This document shows, piece by piece, positions 1 through 12,252 of a stretch of 64,000 nt of DNA. Made by a program: the position numbers and the translations under genes. The notes beneath the pieces were generated by a model that had not been told where the DNA came from, did not search any database, and saw only the letters and a program-made list of their open reading frames with translations. Source of the stretch: Phalacrocorax aristotelis (Eukaryota; Chordata; Aves; Suliformes; Phalacrocoracidae); assembly GCF_949628215.1 (NCBI RefSeq), contig NW_027441211.1, forward strand, positions 89,064 to 153,063. The letters are read 5' to 3'. Position 1 is the stretch's first letter; the number at the start of each line of letters is the position of its first letter.

Positions 1-260
1 CCCCGCTTGCCAACAGCTGCAACGAGCCCTGTGTCAGGCAGTGCCAGGACTCCCGGGTGGTGATCCAGCCCTCTCCCGTGGTGGTGACCCTGCCCGGACC
101 CATCCTCAGCTCCTTCCCCCAGAACACTGCTGTGGGATCCACCACCTCCGCTGCCGTTGGCAGCATCCTGAGTGAGGAGGGAGTGCCCATCTCCTCCGGG
201 GGCTTTAACATCTCCGGCCTTGGTGGCCGCTACTACGGCAGAAGGTGCCTGCCCTGCTAA
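1..260 (+). CDS. Feather beta-keratin, array copy 1 (5' end outside window)
   Basis: The window opens inside this gene; the first whole codon (position 3) corresponds to Pro14 of the complete 98-aa copies. Residues 14-98 are present: the Cys-rich N-terminal part ([13 protein letters not shown]), the beta-sheet core ending [10 protein letters not shown], the GVPISSGG turn and the tail ending RRCLPC. Feather keratins polymerise through the core into 3-4 nm filaments and cross-link through terminal cysteines in barb and barbule cells. This copy has Ile at residue 83 and EEG at residues 71-73, like copy 4. Family identity is certain; expression cannot be judged from DNA. Confidence 0.97.
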   Translation, partial: PLANSCNEPCVRQCQDSRVVIQPSPVVVTLPGPILSSFPQNTAVGSTTSAAVGSILSEEGVPISSGGFNISGLGGRYYGRRCLPC

Positions 261-683
261 AGGCGGGCCAGACGTCCAGTGAGTGCATCGACCGGGAAGC
301 CCAAAGCCAGGTGCCGCACTGAGGACGGAGCTGCTGGCCAGGGTTTCCAGAGGGGCTGAGCACCCTCGTGCCCTCCTGCAAAGGAGGGATGGAAGCAAGG
401 GGCCTTGCTGTGCTGCCTGGAAACATGGCCAACTGATGTCGTCTTCTCCTCCTGCTTTCTTCTCCGCATCATGAGTCCCTGTTGCCTCCTGCTGTCCTGT
501 GCCATGGGTTCATCCTGAAGCAAGCTGAGAGGGGCCCAGCTCACCACCCCCTGCCCGTGTGTGTGGGAGGAAGACGCGTGTCCCGTTGCTGTGAAGGGTT
601 GCCTGACTGTCAGCTGCACCTGTAGCAGCCCGGACCGGGTCCCTTCCAGCATGCGCTGCTTTGTTTCACTCTTTAGACTAACC

Positions 684-689
684 ATTAAA
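684..689 (+). other. Poly(A) signal ATTAAA, copy 1
   Basis: ATTAAA lies about 425 bases after the stop and is followed by a GT/T-rich stretch; the same hexamer recurs in every array unit. Confidence 0.8.
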
Positions 690-2497
690 GTTTATGCTGC
701 ATTGTAGCTTGACGTCTCCTCGTGTTCCTTCCCTCGTGGGATGCCCAGCCAAGTTGCTGATTGGGAAAAGGGTGGGCAGCTAAGGGCCAACGGTGGTCCT
801 GTCCTGTGCCTGTAGGAGCTGACTTCTACCAAGGTCTAAGGTAGTTGGAAGAGACATGGGTAGGTGGATGGGGGTGTGGTGCTGTCTGAGCGTGCAAAGG
901 GCGTCCAGGAGGTTCCCCAGTGGGACATGTGAGCAGCAAGCGAGGGTGGCTATTGGTTTCCAGTTGACGAGGCAGTTCACTGACCAAGCAGAAGATGTTT
1001 CTGTGCAGGCTAGCGCCCTCCTGGCCAAGGCTCTGGTCTTAGGTTGCGACTCGCAATGTGTCCTTGCCCTTCTGTCGTCCAAGCACTTCTTCCAAAGCCT
1101 GGAACTGGAGGGAGTCCCAAAGGAGCTGAAGGGACAGGGGCAGCCAGGGCCACTGTGTAAGGGGAGATGTGATCCCTCGTCTAGAATTTGGGACAACGGG
1201 GGTGGGTTGAGCATGGTTGTGTAAGAGGGGTAGGGGAGGGGGATGGACAGGCAGGCATTGCCCTCCCTCATGTGAAGGCAATGGGTAGCATCGGTGGCAA
1301 GCCCTGGATACTCTGAGGAGGTCTAGAACATAGCAGGAAAAGCATCTTTGCCCCCACCGGAGCAGCCTTGTGGTCAAAAGCATGAAGTGTTGCAGAGTCC
1401 TCCTGCGTGTGTCACTGTGTCCTGAAGGGAAGTGGCTGTGGAGCAGACCTGCAGGCAGTTCTCCAGAAACCTCACTCAGCTGCTGTGCGGGCTGTGCCTG
1501 GAGAGCCGCCAAGCAGGGATGCTTTTCTCCCTTCAGGCTGTGGAGGGGGAGGCAGTGGTACCCCAGCAGCTCTGCTCTCAGTCCCTCCTTCCCACTCCCT
1601 TGTCCTGCACAGGCAATACTTTGGCCCTGCCGCTCTGGGCATGCTGCAGGTCGAGTAGGAGGCCCCTCGTGTGCCGTGCTCCTCCCCAACTGTCCTTGCA
1701 AAGCCTTGTCAAGCCTGCTTGCTGCAGAGGAGGGCTGGGGGTCCTGTGGAACTCCCGCCAAGTCTTTGGTCATGCCTGGTGTGCCGGCAGCCTGGATGGC
1801 CAGGGCAGAAGTGGTGGCAAAGACAGGGGCAGGAAGAAGGACATGTGTGTGGCTTGGCCATCACATGCCTTGGTGCTGGGGTGCCTCCACCTTTGCCAGT
1901 GGTGTCCAGCAAAGAGTGTTGGGAGGGGAACAGCCTTCATTCTTAGCCACTGGTAGCCTGCTGCTTCAGGCAGGCAGGGGTGGAGGAGAGAAGGAGGATG
2001 GCAAAAGAGGGAGGCAATCTTCTGCTGAGAGCACGGCTCAGTCCCAGCGACAGCGTCTAAACCTGCAGAGCCAAGTGCCCTGCCTAGAAAGGCGATCCCT
2101 AAATCAGTGTGAGTGAGCACCGTGTGAGGGAGAGCGACTAATGGTGCTGACCTTTGCATGTGGATGTCCAGGCTGAAGCCTCAGGGTTGTGAGGAGACCT
2201 GCTCCATTCTTCAGGAAACACTTTAAAGTGATGCCCTGGAGGGGAAGGGACTGGCATCAGCTGGCGGGGTGGGAGGCTCTTCATCACCGTCTGCATCGTC
2301 GGCCTATGCTGACGTGTCATTTCCCCTGGAATCATGTTGGCCTCTAATACTGTCACTTGAAAGGAGGCTGTGTGGCTCAATGGGCATGTCATGAACAGGG
2401 AAATGAAAAGGCAGCGTTGCAGGGAACAAAAGCAGTGTCCCCATTTCTCTAATTGTGATGCTTTGCATAAGAGATGAGCTTGTTGGTGAAGACATGA

Positions 2498-2609
2498 CAT
2501 GCGCAGAGGGTGCCTGTGGGGCCTGGGGCGGTCTGGGCCAGTATAAAAGCCAGTCCAGCAGTTGGAATCCTCATCGTCTTCTCTTGCCTTCTCCTCCTTG
2601 CTGAACAAG
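2498..2609 (+). promoter_or_regulatory. Promoter and non-coding exon 1, copy 2
   Basis: A box CATGCGCAGAGGGTGCC (2498-2514) lies 27 bp before the TATA box (2542-2549). Transcription should start near 2572. Exon 1 ends at 2609 (GAACAAG) before the donor GTGAGC; the intron runs 2610-2940 and ends TCTCTCCCAG. Confidence 0.85.
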
Positions 2610-2961
2610 GTGAGCTGCAACTACCTTTGCCTCACTCTCCTCTTGGTCTTGTTTTTCTCTGATTCTTTAGGGCTCAATCATGGCTTTTCGTTCAGGTTGG
2701 TTCTGCTGAGAGCCTTGCTCCTGTTCCCATAGTCTCTGTCCAACTTGTTGTCCACTGGGCTTTGATGGAAGGAGGTCTTGGAATGTCTTTGCAGGGAAAT
2801 CTTGTGGACTGGGCTCCTAAGGCTCTCTTCTTTCCTATGCCGCCTGTCCCTGCTCCCCAGAGCGTGCCTTTTCTCTTGCCGAGCACCCGGTCAGGCTGCA
2901 CCTCACACGCTGACTGTGCTTTCCCTGCCCTCTCTCCCAGGTGCACCTCCGTCCCACGGCC

Positions 2962-3258
2962 ATGTCCTGCTACGATCTGTGCCGTCCCTGTGGGCCAACC
3001 CCGCTTGCCAACAGCTGCAACGAGCCCTGTGTCAGGCAGTGCCAGGACTCCCGGGTGGTGATCCAGCCCTCTCCCGTGGTGGTGACCCTGCCCGGACCCA
3101 TCCTCAGCTCCTTCCCCCAGAACACTGCTGTGGGATCCACCACCTCCGCTGCCGTTGGCAGCATCCTGAGTGAGGAGGGAGTGCCCATCTCCTCCGGGGG
3201 CTTTAACTTCTCCGGCCTTGGTGGCCGCTACTACGGCAGAAGGTGCCTGCCCTGCTAA
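2962..3258 (+). CDS. Feather beta-keratin, array copy 2
   Basis: Complete 98-aa feather keratin, all in exon 2. The start is the ATG 21 bases after the splice acceptor (GCCATGTCC); the frame is open further upstream, but without another ATG in exon 2. Cysteines stand at 3, 7, 10, 19, 23, 27, 95 and 98. The core is roughly residues 24-57 with [10 protein letters not shown], followed by a Gly/Ser-rich turn and a short Arg-Tyr-Cys tail. The size matches classical chicken feather keratins. Residue 83 is Phe here and in copy 3 but Ile in copies 1, 4, 5 and 6. It is a structural protein of feather corneocytes. Confidence 0.97.
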   Translation: MSCYDLCRPCGPTPLANSCNEPCVRQCQDSRVVIQPSPVVVTLPGPILSSFPQNTAVGSTTSAAVGSILSEEGVPISSGGFNFSGLGGRYYGRRCLPC

Positions 3259-3681
3259 AGGCGGGCCAGACGTCCAGTGAGTGCATCGACCGGGAAGCCC
3301 AAAGCCAGGTGCCGCACTGAGGACGGAGCTGCTGGCCAGGGTTTCCAGAGGGGCTGAGCACCCTCGTGCCCTCCTGCAAAGGAGGGATGGAAGCAAGGGG
3401 CCTTGCTGTGCTGCCTGGAAACATGGCCAATTGATGTCGTCTTCTCCTCCTGCTTTCTTCTCCGCATCATGAGTCCCTGTTGCCTCCTGCTGTCCTGTGC
3501 CATGGGTTCATCCTGAAGCAAGCTGAGAGGGGCCCAGCTCACCACCCCCTGCCCGTGTGTGTGGGAGGAAGACGCGTGTCCCGTTGCTGTGAAGGGTTGC
3601 CTGACTGTCAGCTGCACCTGTAGCAGCCCGGACCGGGTCCCTTCCAGCACGCGCTGCTTTGTTTCACTCTTTAGACTAACC

Positions 3682-3687
3682 ATTAAA
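3682..3687 (+). other. Poly(A) signal ATTAAA, copy 2
   Basis: Same hexamer and flanks as copy 1, exactly 2998 bases on. Confidence 0.8.
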
Positions 3688-5495
3688 GTTTATGCTGCAT
3701 TGTAGCTTGACGTCTCCTCGTGTTCCTTCCCTCGTGGGATGCCCAGCCAAGTTGCTGATTGGGAAAAGGGTGGGCAGCTAAGGGCCAACGGTGGTCCTGT
3801 CCTGTGCCTGTAGGAGCTGACTTCTACCAAGGTCTAAGGTAGTTGGAAGAGACATGGGTAGGTGGATGGGGGTGTGGTGCTGTCTGAGCGTGCAAAGGGC
3901 ATCCAGGAGGTTCCCCAGTGGGACATGTGAGCAGCAAGCGAGGGTGGCTATTGGTTTCCAGTTGACGAGGCAGTTCACTGACCAAGCAGAAGATGTTTCT
4001 GTGCAGGCTAGCGCCCTCCTGGCCAAGGCTCTGGTCTTAGGTTGCGACTCGCAATGTGTCCTTGCCCTTCTGTCGTCCAAGCACTTCTTCCAAAGCCTGG
4101 AACTGGAGGGAGTCCCAAAGGAGCTGAAGGGACAGGGGCAGCCAGGGCCACTGTGTAAGGGGAGATGTGATCCCTCGTCTAGAATTTGGGACAACGGGGG
4201 TGGGTTGAGCATGGTTGTGTAAGAGGGGTAGGGGAGGGGGATGGACAGGCAGGCATTGCCCTCCCTCATGTGAAGGCAATGGGTAGCATCGGTGGCAAGC
4301 CCTGGATACTCTGAGGAGGTCTAGAACATAGCAGGAAAAGCATCTTTGCCCCCACCGGAGCAGCCTTGTGGTCAAAAGCATGAAGTGTTGCAGAGTCCTC
4401 CTGCGTGTGTCACTGTGTCCTGAAGGGAAGTGGCTGTGGAGCAGACCTGCAGGCAGTTCTCCAGAAACCTCACTCAGCTGCTGTGCGGGCTGTGCCTGGA
4501 GAGCCGCCAAGCAGGGATGCTTTTCTCCCTTCAGGCTGTGGAGGGGGAGGCAGTGGTACCCCAGCAGCTCTGCTCTCAGTCCCTCCTTCCCACTCCCTTG
4601 TCCTGCACAGGCAATACTTTGGCCCTGCCGCTCTGGGCATGCTGCAGGTCGAGTAGGAGGCCCCTCGTGTGCCGTGCTCCTCCCCAACTGTCCTTGCAAA
4701 GCCTTGTCAAGCCTGCTTGCTGCAGAGGAGGGCTGGGGGTCCTGTGGAACTCCCGCCAAGTCTTTGGTCGTGCCTGGTGTGCCGGCAGCCTGGATGGCCA
4801 GGGCAGAAGTGGTGGCAAAGACAGGGGCAGGAAGAAGGACATGTGTGTGGCTTGGCCATCACATGCCTTGGTGCTGGGGTGCCTCCACCTTTGCCAGTGG
4901 TGTCCAGCAAAGAGTGTTGGGAGGGGAACAGCCTTCATTCTTAGCCACTGGTAGCCTGCTGCTTCAGGCAGGCAGGGGTGGAGGAGAGAAGGAGGATGGC
5001 AAAAGAGGGAGGCAATCTTCTGCTGAGAGCACGGCTCAGTCCCAGCGACAGCGTCTAAACCTGCAGAGCCAAGTGCCCTGCCTAGAAAGGCGATCCCTAA
5101 ATCAGTGTGAGTGAGCACCGTGTGAGGGAGAGCGACTAATGGTGCTGACCTTTGCATGTGGATGTCCAGGCTGAAGCCTCAGGGTTGTGAGGAGACCTGC
5201 TCCATTCTTCAGGAAACACTTTAAAGTGATGCCCTGGAGGGGAAGGGACTGGCATCAGCTGGCGGGGTGGGAGGCTCTTCATCACCGTCTGCATCGTCGG
5301 CCTATGCTGACGTGTCATTTCCCCTGGAATCATGTTGGCCTCTAATACTGTCACTTGAAAGGAGGCTGTGTGGCTCAATGGGCATGTCATGAACAGGGAA
5401 ATGAAAAGGCAGCGTTGCAGGGAACAAAAGCAGTGTCCCCATTTCTCTAATTGTGATGCTTTGCATAAGAGATGAGCTTGTTGGTGAAGACATGA

Positions 5496-5607
5496 CATGC
5501 GCAGAGGGTGCCTGTGGGGCCTGGGGCGGTCTGGGCCAGTATAAAAGCCAGTCCAGCAGTTGGAATCCTCATCGTCTTCTCTTGCCTTCTCCTCCTTGCT
5601 GAACAAG
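5496..5607 (+). promoter_or_regulatory. Promoter and non-coding exon 1, copy 3
   Basis: Upstream box at 5496-5512, TATA box at 5540-5547, exon 1 from about 5570 to 5607, donor GT at 5608; the intron ends at 5938. Confidence 0.85.
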
Positions 5608-5959
5608 GTGAGCTGCAACTACCTTTGCCTCACTCTCCTCTTGGTCTTGTTTTTCTCTGATTCTTTAGGGCTCAATCATGGCTTTTCGTTCAGGTTGGTT
5701 CTGCTGAGAGCCTTGCTCCTGTTCCCATAGTCTCTGTCCAACTTGTTGTCCACTGGGCTTTGATGGAAGGAGGTCTTGGAATGTCTTTGCAGGGAAATCT
5801 TGTGGACTGGGCTCCTAAGGCTCTCTTCTTTCCTATGCCGCCTGTCCCTGCTCCCCAGAGCGTGCCTTTTCTCTTGCCGAGCACCCGGTCAGGCTGCACC
5901 TCACACGCTGACTGTGCTTTCCCTGCCCTCTCTCCCAGGTGCACCTCCGTCCCACGGCC

Positions 5960-6256
5960 ATGTCCTGCTACGATCTGTGCCGTCCCTGTGGGCCAACCCC
6001 GCTTGCCAACAGCTGCAACGAGCCCTGTGTCAGGCAGTGCCAGGACTCCCGGGTGGTGATCCAGCCCTCTCCCGTGGTGGTGACCCTGCCCGGACCCATC
6101 CTCAGCTCCTTCCCCCAGAACACTGCTGTGGGATCCACCACCTCCGCTGCCGTTGGCAGCATCCTGAGTGAGGAGGGAGTGCCCATCTCCTCCGGGGGCT
6201 TTAACTTCTCCGGCCTTGGTGGCCGCTACTACGGCAGAAGGTGCCTGCCCTGCTAA
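5960..6256 (+). CDS. Feather beta-keratin, array copy 3
   Basis: Encodes the same 98-aa protein as copy 2, including Phe83 and EEG at residues 71-73; I saw no difference between the two units. Start and splice arrangement are as in copy 2, with a 331-base intron. With promoter, splice sites and poly(A) signal intact it should be as active as its neighbours, adding gene dosage rather than a new protein. Confidence 0.97.
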   Translation: MSCYDLCRPCGPTPLANSCNEPCVRQCQDSRVVIQPSPVVVTLPGPILSSFPQNTAVGSTTSAAVGSILSEEGVPISSGGFNFSGLGGRYYGRRCLPC

Positions 6257-6679
6257 AGGCGGGCCAGACGTCCAGTGAGTGCATCGACCGGGAAGCCCAA
6301 AGCCAGGTGCCGCACTGAGGACGGAGCTGCTGGCCAGGGTTTCCAGAGGGGCTGAGCACCCTCGTGCCCTCCTGCAAAGGAGGGATGGAAGCAAGGGGCC
6401 TTGCTGTGCTGCCTGGAAACATGGCCAATTGATGTCGTCTTCTCCTCCTGCTTTCTTCTCCGCATCATGAGTCCCTGTTGCCTCCTGCTGTCCTGTGCCA
6501 TGGGTTCATCCTGAAGCAAGCTGAGAGGGGCCCAGCTCACCACCCCCTGCCCGTGTGTGTGGGAGGAAGACGCGTGTCCCGTTGCTGTGAAGGGTTGCCT
6601 GACTGTCAGCTGCACCTGTAGCAGCCCGGACCGGGTCCCTTCCAGCACGCGCTGCTTTGTTTCACTCTTTAGACTAACC

Positions 6680-6685
6680 ATTAAA
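6680..6685 (+). other. Poly(A) signal ATTAAA, copy 3
   Basis: Same hexamer and context as in the other array copies. Confidence 0.8.
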
Positions 6686-8493
6686 GTTTATGCTGCATTG
6701 TAGCTTGACGTCTCCTCGTGTTCCTTCCCTCGTGGGATGCCCAGCCAAGTTGCTGATTGGGAAAAGGGTGGGCAGCTAAGGGCCAACGGTGGTCCTGTCC
6801 TGTGCCTGTAGGAGCTGACTTCTACCAAGGTCTAAGGTAGTTGGAAGAGACATGGGTAGGTGGATGGGGGTGTGGTGCTGTCTGAGCGTGCAAAGGGCAT
6901 CCAGGAGGTTCCCCAGTGGGACATGTGAGCAGCAAGCGAGGGTGGCTATTGGTTTCCAGTTGACGAGGCAGTTCACTGACCAAGCAGAAGATGTTTCTGT
7001 GCAGGCTAGCGCCCTCCTGGCCAAGGCTCTGGTCTTAGGTTGCGACTCGCAATGTGTCCTTGCCCTTCTGTCGTCCAAGCACTTCTTCCAAAGCCTGGAA
7101 CTGGAGGGAGTCCCAAAGGAGCTGAAGGGACAGGGGCAGCCAGGGCCACTGTGTAAGGGGAGATGTGATCCCTCGTCTAGAATTTGGGACAACGGGGGTG
7201 GGTTGAGCATGGTTGTGTAAGAGGGGTAGGGGAGGGGGATGGACAGGCAGGCATTGCCCTCCCTCATGTGAAGGCAATGGGTAGCATCGGTGGCAAGCCC
7301 TGGATACTCTGAGGAGGTCTAGAACATAGCAGGAAAAGCATCTTTGCCCCCACCGGAGCAGCCTTGTGGTCAAAAGCATGAAGTGTTGCAGAGTCCTCCT
7401 GCGTGTGTCACTGTGTCCTGAAGGGAAGTGGCTGTGGAGCAGACCTGCAGGCAGTTCTCCAGAAACCTCACTCAGCTGCTGTGCGGGCTGTGCCTGGAGA
7501 GCCGCCAAGCAGGGATGCTTTTCTCCCTTCAGGCTGTGGAGGGGGAGGCAGTGGTACCCCAGCAGCTCTGCTCTCAGTCCCTCCTTCCCACTCCCTTGTC
7601 CTGCACAGGCAATACTTTGGCCCTGCCGCTCTGGGCATGCTGCAGGTCGAGTAGGAGGCCCCTCGTGTGCCGTGCTCCTCCCCAACTGTCCTTGCAAAGC
7701 CTTGTCAAGCCTGCTTGCTGCAGAGGAGGGCTGGGGGTCCTGTGGAACTCCCGCCAAGTCTTTGGTCGTGCCTGGTGTGCCGGCAGCCTGGATGGCCAGG
7801 GCAGAAGTGGTGGCAAAGACAGGGGCAGGAAGAAGGACATGTGTGTGGCTTGGCCATCACATGCCTTGGTGCTGGGGTGCCTCCACCTTTGCCAGTGGTG
7901 TCCAGCAAAGAGTGTTGGGAGGGGAACAGCCTTCATTCTTAGCCACTGGTAGCCTGCTGCTTCAGGCAGGCAGGGGTGGAGGAGAGAAGGAGGATGGCAA
8001 AAGAGGGAGGCAATCTTCTGCTGAGAGCACGGCTCAGTCCCAGCGACAGCGTCTAAACCTGCAGAGCCAAGTGCCCTGCCTAGAAAGGCGATCCCTAAAT
8101 CAGTGTGAGTGAGCACCGTGTGAGGGAGAGCGACTAATGGTGCTGACCTTTGCATGTGGATGTCCAGGCTGAAGCCTCAGGGTTGTGAGGAGACCTGCTC
8201 CATTCTTCAGGAAACACTTTAAAGTGATGCCCTGGAGGGGAAGGGACTGGCATCAGCTGGCGGGGTGGGAGGCTCTTCATCACCGTCTGCATCGTCGGCC
8301 TATGCTGACGTGTCATTTCCCCTGGAATCATGTTGGCCTCTAATACTGTCACTTGAAAGGAGGCTGTGTGGCTCAATGGGCATGTCATGAACAGGGAAAT
8401 GAAAAGGCAGCGTTGCAGGGAACAAAAGCAGTGTCCCCATTTCTCTAATTGTGATGCTTTGCATAAGAGATGAGCTTGTTGGTGAAGACATGA

Positions 8494-8605
8494 CATGCGC
8501 AGAGGGTGCCTGTGGGGCCTGGGGCGGTCTGGGCCAGTATAAAAGCCAGTCCAGCAGTTGGAATCCTCATCGTCTTCTCTTGCCTTCTCCTCCTTGCTGA
8601 ACAAG
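8494..8605 (+). promoter_or_regulatory. Promoter and non-coding exon 1, copy 4
   Basis: Upstream box at 8494-8510, TATA box at 8538-8545, exon 1 ending 8605, donor GT at 8606; the intron ends at 8936. Confidence 0.85.
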
Positions 8606-8957
8606 GTGAGCTGCAACTACCTTTGCCTCACTCTCCTCTTGGTCTTGTTTTTCTCTGATTCTTTAGGGCTCAATCATGGCTTTTCGTTCAGGTTGGTTCT
8701 GCTGAGAGCCTTGCTCCTGTTCCCATAGTCTCTGTCCAACTTGTTGTCCACTGGGCTTTGATGGAAGGAGGTCTTGGAATGTCTTTTCAGGGAAATCTTG
8801 TGGACTGGGCTCCTAAGGCTCTCTTCTTTCCTATGCCGCCTGTCCCTGCTCCCCAGAGCGTGCCTTTTCTCTTGCCGAGCACCCGGTCAGGCTGCACCTC
8901 ACACGCTGACTGTGCTTTCCCTGCCCTCTCTCCCAGGTGCACCTCCGTCCCACGGCC

Positions 8958-9254
8958 ATGTCCTGCTACGATCTGTGCCGTCCCTGTGGGCCAACCCCGC
9001 TTGCCAACAGCTGCAACGAGCCCTGTGTCAGGCAGTGCCAGGACTCCCGGGTGGTGATCCAGCCCTCTCCCGTGGTGGTGACCCTGCCCGGACCCATCCT
9101 CAGCTCCTTCCCCCAGAACACTGCTGTGGGATCCACCACCTCCGCTGCCGTTGGCAGCATCCTGAGTGAGGAGGGAGTGCCCATCTCCTCCGGGGGCTTT
9201 AACATCTCCGGCCTTGGTGGCCGCTACTACGGCAGAAGGTGCCTGCCCTGCTAA
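8958..9254 (+). CDS. Feather beta-keratin, array copy 4
   Basis: Complete 98-aa feather keratin with Ile83 and EEG at 71-73, so the protein matches the visible part of copy 1. The unit carries its own substitutions: T instead of G in the intron (CTTTTCAGG near 8784) and GGCTGTGC instead of GGCTGAGC in the 3' UTR near 9352. Copy 5 shares the 3' UTR variant but not the intron one, as expected from patchwork exchange between units. All splice and processing signals are intact. Confidence 0.97.
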   Translation: MSCYDLCRPCGPTPLANSCNEPCVRQCQDSRVVIQPSPVVVTLPGPILSSFPQNTAVGSTTSAAVGSILSEEGVPISSGGFNISGLGGRYYGRRCLPC

Positions 9255-9677
9255 AGGCGGGCCAGACGTCCAGTGAGTGCATCGACCGGGAAGCCCAAAG
9301 CCAGGTGCCGCACTGAGGACGGAGCTGCTGGCCAGGGTTTCCAGAGGGGCTGTGCACCCTCGTGCCCTCCTGCAAAGGAGGGATGGAAGCAAGGGGCCTT
9401 GCTGTGCTGCCTGGAAACATGGCCAACTGATGTCGTCTTCTCCTCCTGCTTTCTTCTCCGCATCATGAGTCCCTGTTGCCTCCTGCTGTCCTGTGCCATG
9501 GGTTCATCCTGAAGCAAGCTGAGAGGGGCCCAGCTCACCACCCCCTGCCCGTGTGTGTGGGAGGAAGACGCGTGTCCCGTTGCTGTGAAGGGTTGCCTGA
9601 CTGTCAGCTGCACCTGTAGCAGCCCGGACCGGGTCCCTTCCAGCATGCGCTGCTTTGTTTCACTCTTTAGACTAATC

Positions 9678-9683
9678 ATTAAA
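9678..9683 (+). other. Poly(A) signal ATTAAA, copy 4
   Basis: Same hexamer; the preceding bases read AATC instead of AACC, a variant shared with copy 5. Confidence 0.8.
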
Positions 9684-11491
9684 GTTTATGCTGCATTGTA
9701 GCTTGACGTCTCCTCGTGTTCCTTCCCTCGTGGGATGCCCAGCCAAGTTGCTGATTGGGAAAAGGGTGGGCAGCTAAGGGCCAACGGTGGTCCTGTCCTG
9801 TGCCTGTAGGAGCTGACTTCTACCAAGGTCTAAGGTAGTTGGAAGAGACATGGGTAGGTGGATGGGGGTGTGGTGCTGTCTGAGCGTGCAAAGGGCGTCC
9901 AGGAGGTTCCCCAGTGGGACATGTGAGCAGCAAGCGAGGGTGGCTATTGGTTTCCAGTTGACGAGGCAGTTCACTGACCAAGCAGAAGATGTTTCTGTGC
10001 AGGCTAGCGCCCTCCTGGCCAAGGCTCTGGTCTTAGGTTGCGACTCGCAATGTGTCCTTGCCCTTCTGTCGTCCAAGCACTTCTTCCAAAGCCTGGAACT
10101 GGAGGGAGTCCCAAAGGAGCTGAAGGGACAGGGGCAGCCAGGGCCACTGTGTAAGGGGAGATGTGATCCCTCGTCTAGAATTTGGGACAACGGGGGTGGG
10201 TTGAGCATGGTTGTGTAAGAGGGGTAGGGGAGGGGGATGGACAGGCAGGCATTGCCCTCCCTCATGTGAAGGCAATGGGTAGCATCGGTGGCAAGCCCTG
10301 GATACTCTGAGGAGGTCTAGAACATAGCAGGAAAAGCATCTTTGCCCCCACCGGAGCAGCCTTGTGGTCAAAAGCATGAAGTGTTGCAGAGTCCTCCTGC
10401 GTGTGTCACTGTGTCCTGAAGGGAAGTGGCTGTGGAGCAGACCTGCAGGCAGTTCTCCAGAAACCTCACTCAGCTGCTGTGCGGGCTGTGCCTGGAGAGC
10501 CGCCAAGCAGGGATGCTTTTCTCCCTTCAGGCTGTGGAGGGGGAGGCAGTGGTACCCCAGCAGCTCTGCTCTCAGTCCCTCCTTCCCACTCCCTTGTCCT
10601 GCACAGGCAATACTTTGGCCCTGCCGCTCTGGGCATGCTGCAGGTCGAGTAGGAGGCCCCTCGTGTGCCGTGCTCCTCCCCAACTGTCCTTGCAAAGCCT
10701 TGTCAAGCCTGCTTGCTGCAGAGGAGGGCTGGGGGTCCTGTGGAACTCCCGCCAAGTCTTTGGTCGTGCCTGGTGTGCCGGCAGCCTGGATGGCCAGGGC
10801 AGAAGTGGTGGCAAAGACAGGGGCAGGAAGAAGGACATGTGTGTGGCTTGGCCATCACATGCCTTGGTGCTGGGGTGCCTCCACCTTTGCCAGTGGTGTC
10901 CAGCAAAGAGTGTTGGGAGGGGAACAGCCTTCATTCTTAGCCACTGGTAGCCTGCTGCTTCAGGCAGGCAGGGGTGGAGGAGAGAAGGAGGATGGCAAAA
11001 GAGGGAGGCAATCTTCTGCTGAGAGCACGGCTCAGTCCCAGCGACAGCGTCTAAACCTGCAGAGCCAAGTGCCCTGCCTAGAAAGGCGATCCCTAAATCA
11101 GTGTGAGTGAGCACCGTGTGAGGGAGAGCGACTAATGGTGCTGACCTTTGCATGTGGATGTCCAGGCTGAAGCCTCAGGGTTGTGAGGAGACCTGCTCCA
11201 TTCTTCAGGAAACACTTTAAAGTGATGCCCTGGAGGGGAAGGGACTGGCATCAGCTGGCGGGGTGGGAGGCTCTTCATCACCGTCTGCATCGTCGGCCTA
11301 TGCTGACGTGTCATTTCCCCTGGAATCATGTTGGCCTCTAATACTGTCACTTGAAAGGAGGCTGTGTGGCTCAATGGGCATGTCATGAACAGGGAAATGA
11401 AAAGGCAGCGTTGCAGGGAACAAAAGCAGTGTCCCCATTTCTCTAATTGTGATGCTTTGCATAAGAGATGAGCTTGTTGGTGAAGACATGA

Positions 11492-11603
11492 CATGCGCAG
11501 AGGGTGCCTGTGGGGCCTGGGGCGGTCTGGGCCAGTATAAAAGCCAGTCCAGCAGTTGGAATCCTCATCGTCTTCTCTTGCCTTCTCCTCCTTGCTGAAC
11601 AAG
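11492..11603 (+). promoter_or_regulatory. Promoter and non-coding exon 1, copy 5
   Basis: Upstream box at 11492-11508, TATA box at 11536-11543, exon 1 ending 11603, donor GT at 11604; the intron ends at 11934. Confidence 0.85.
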
Positions 11604-11955
11604 GTGAGCTGCAACTACCTTTGCCTCACTCTCCTCTTGGTCTTGTTTTTCTCTGATTCTTTAGGGCTCAATCATGGCTTTTCGTTCAGGATGGTTCTGC
11701 TGAGGGCCTTGCTCCTGTTCCCATAGTCTCTGTCCAACTTGTTGTCCACTGGGCTTTGATGGAAGGAGGTCTTGGAATGTCTTTGCAGGGAAATCTTGTG
11801 GACTGGGCTCCTAAGGCTCTCTTCTTTCCTATGCCGCCTGTCCCTGCTCCCCAGAGCGTGCCTTTTCTCTTGCCGAGCACCCGGTCAGGCTGCACCTCAC
11901 ACGCTGACTGTGCTTTCCCTGCCCTCTCTCCCAGGTGCACCTCCGTCCCACGGCC

Positions 11956-12252
11956 ATGTCCTGCTACGATCTGTGCCGTCCCTGTGGGCCAACCCCGCTT
12001 GCCAACAGCTGCAACGAGCCCTGTGTCAGGCAGTGCCAGGACTCCCGGGTGGTGATCCAGCCCTCTCCCGTGGTGGTGACCCTGCCCGGACCCATCCTCA
12101 GCTCCTTCCCCCAGAACACTGCTGTGGGATCCACCACTTCCGCTGCCGTTGGCAGCATCCTGAGCGCTGAGGGAGTGCCCATCTCCTCCGGGGGCTTTAA
12201 CATCTCCGGCCTTGGTGGCCGCTACTACGGCAGAAGGTGCCTGCCCTGCTAA
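11956..12252 (+). CDS. Feather beta-keratin, array copy 5 (last full unit)
   Basis: Complete 98-aa feather keratin, Ile83, with Ala instead of Glu at residue 71. The change comes from a small cluster of bases (GAGCGCTGAG instead of GAGTGAGGAG) that copy 6 also has, along with CGGACG instead of CAGACG just after the stop. This copy is therefore the closest array member to copy 6. Promoter, intron and poly(A) signal are intact. Repeat homology ends about 60 bases after its poly(A) signal, so it closes the array. Confidence 0.97.
   Translation: MSCYDLCRPCGPTPLANSCNEPCVRQCQDSRVVIQPSPVVVTLPGPILSSFPQNTAVGSTTSAAVGSILSAEGVPISSGGFNISGLGGRYYGRRCLPC

Noticed and set aside
2941-2961. Seven-codon N-terminal extension of the feather keratin frame
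   Set aside because: It begins at the first base of exon 2 with GTG, not ATG; the family starts at MSCYD, and the downstream ATG is the first in exon 2.
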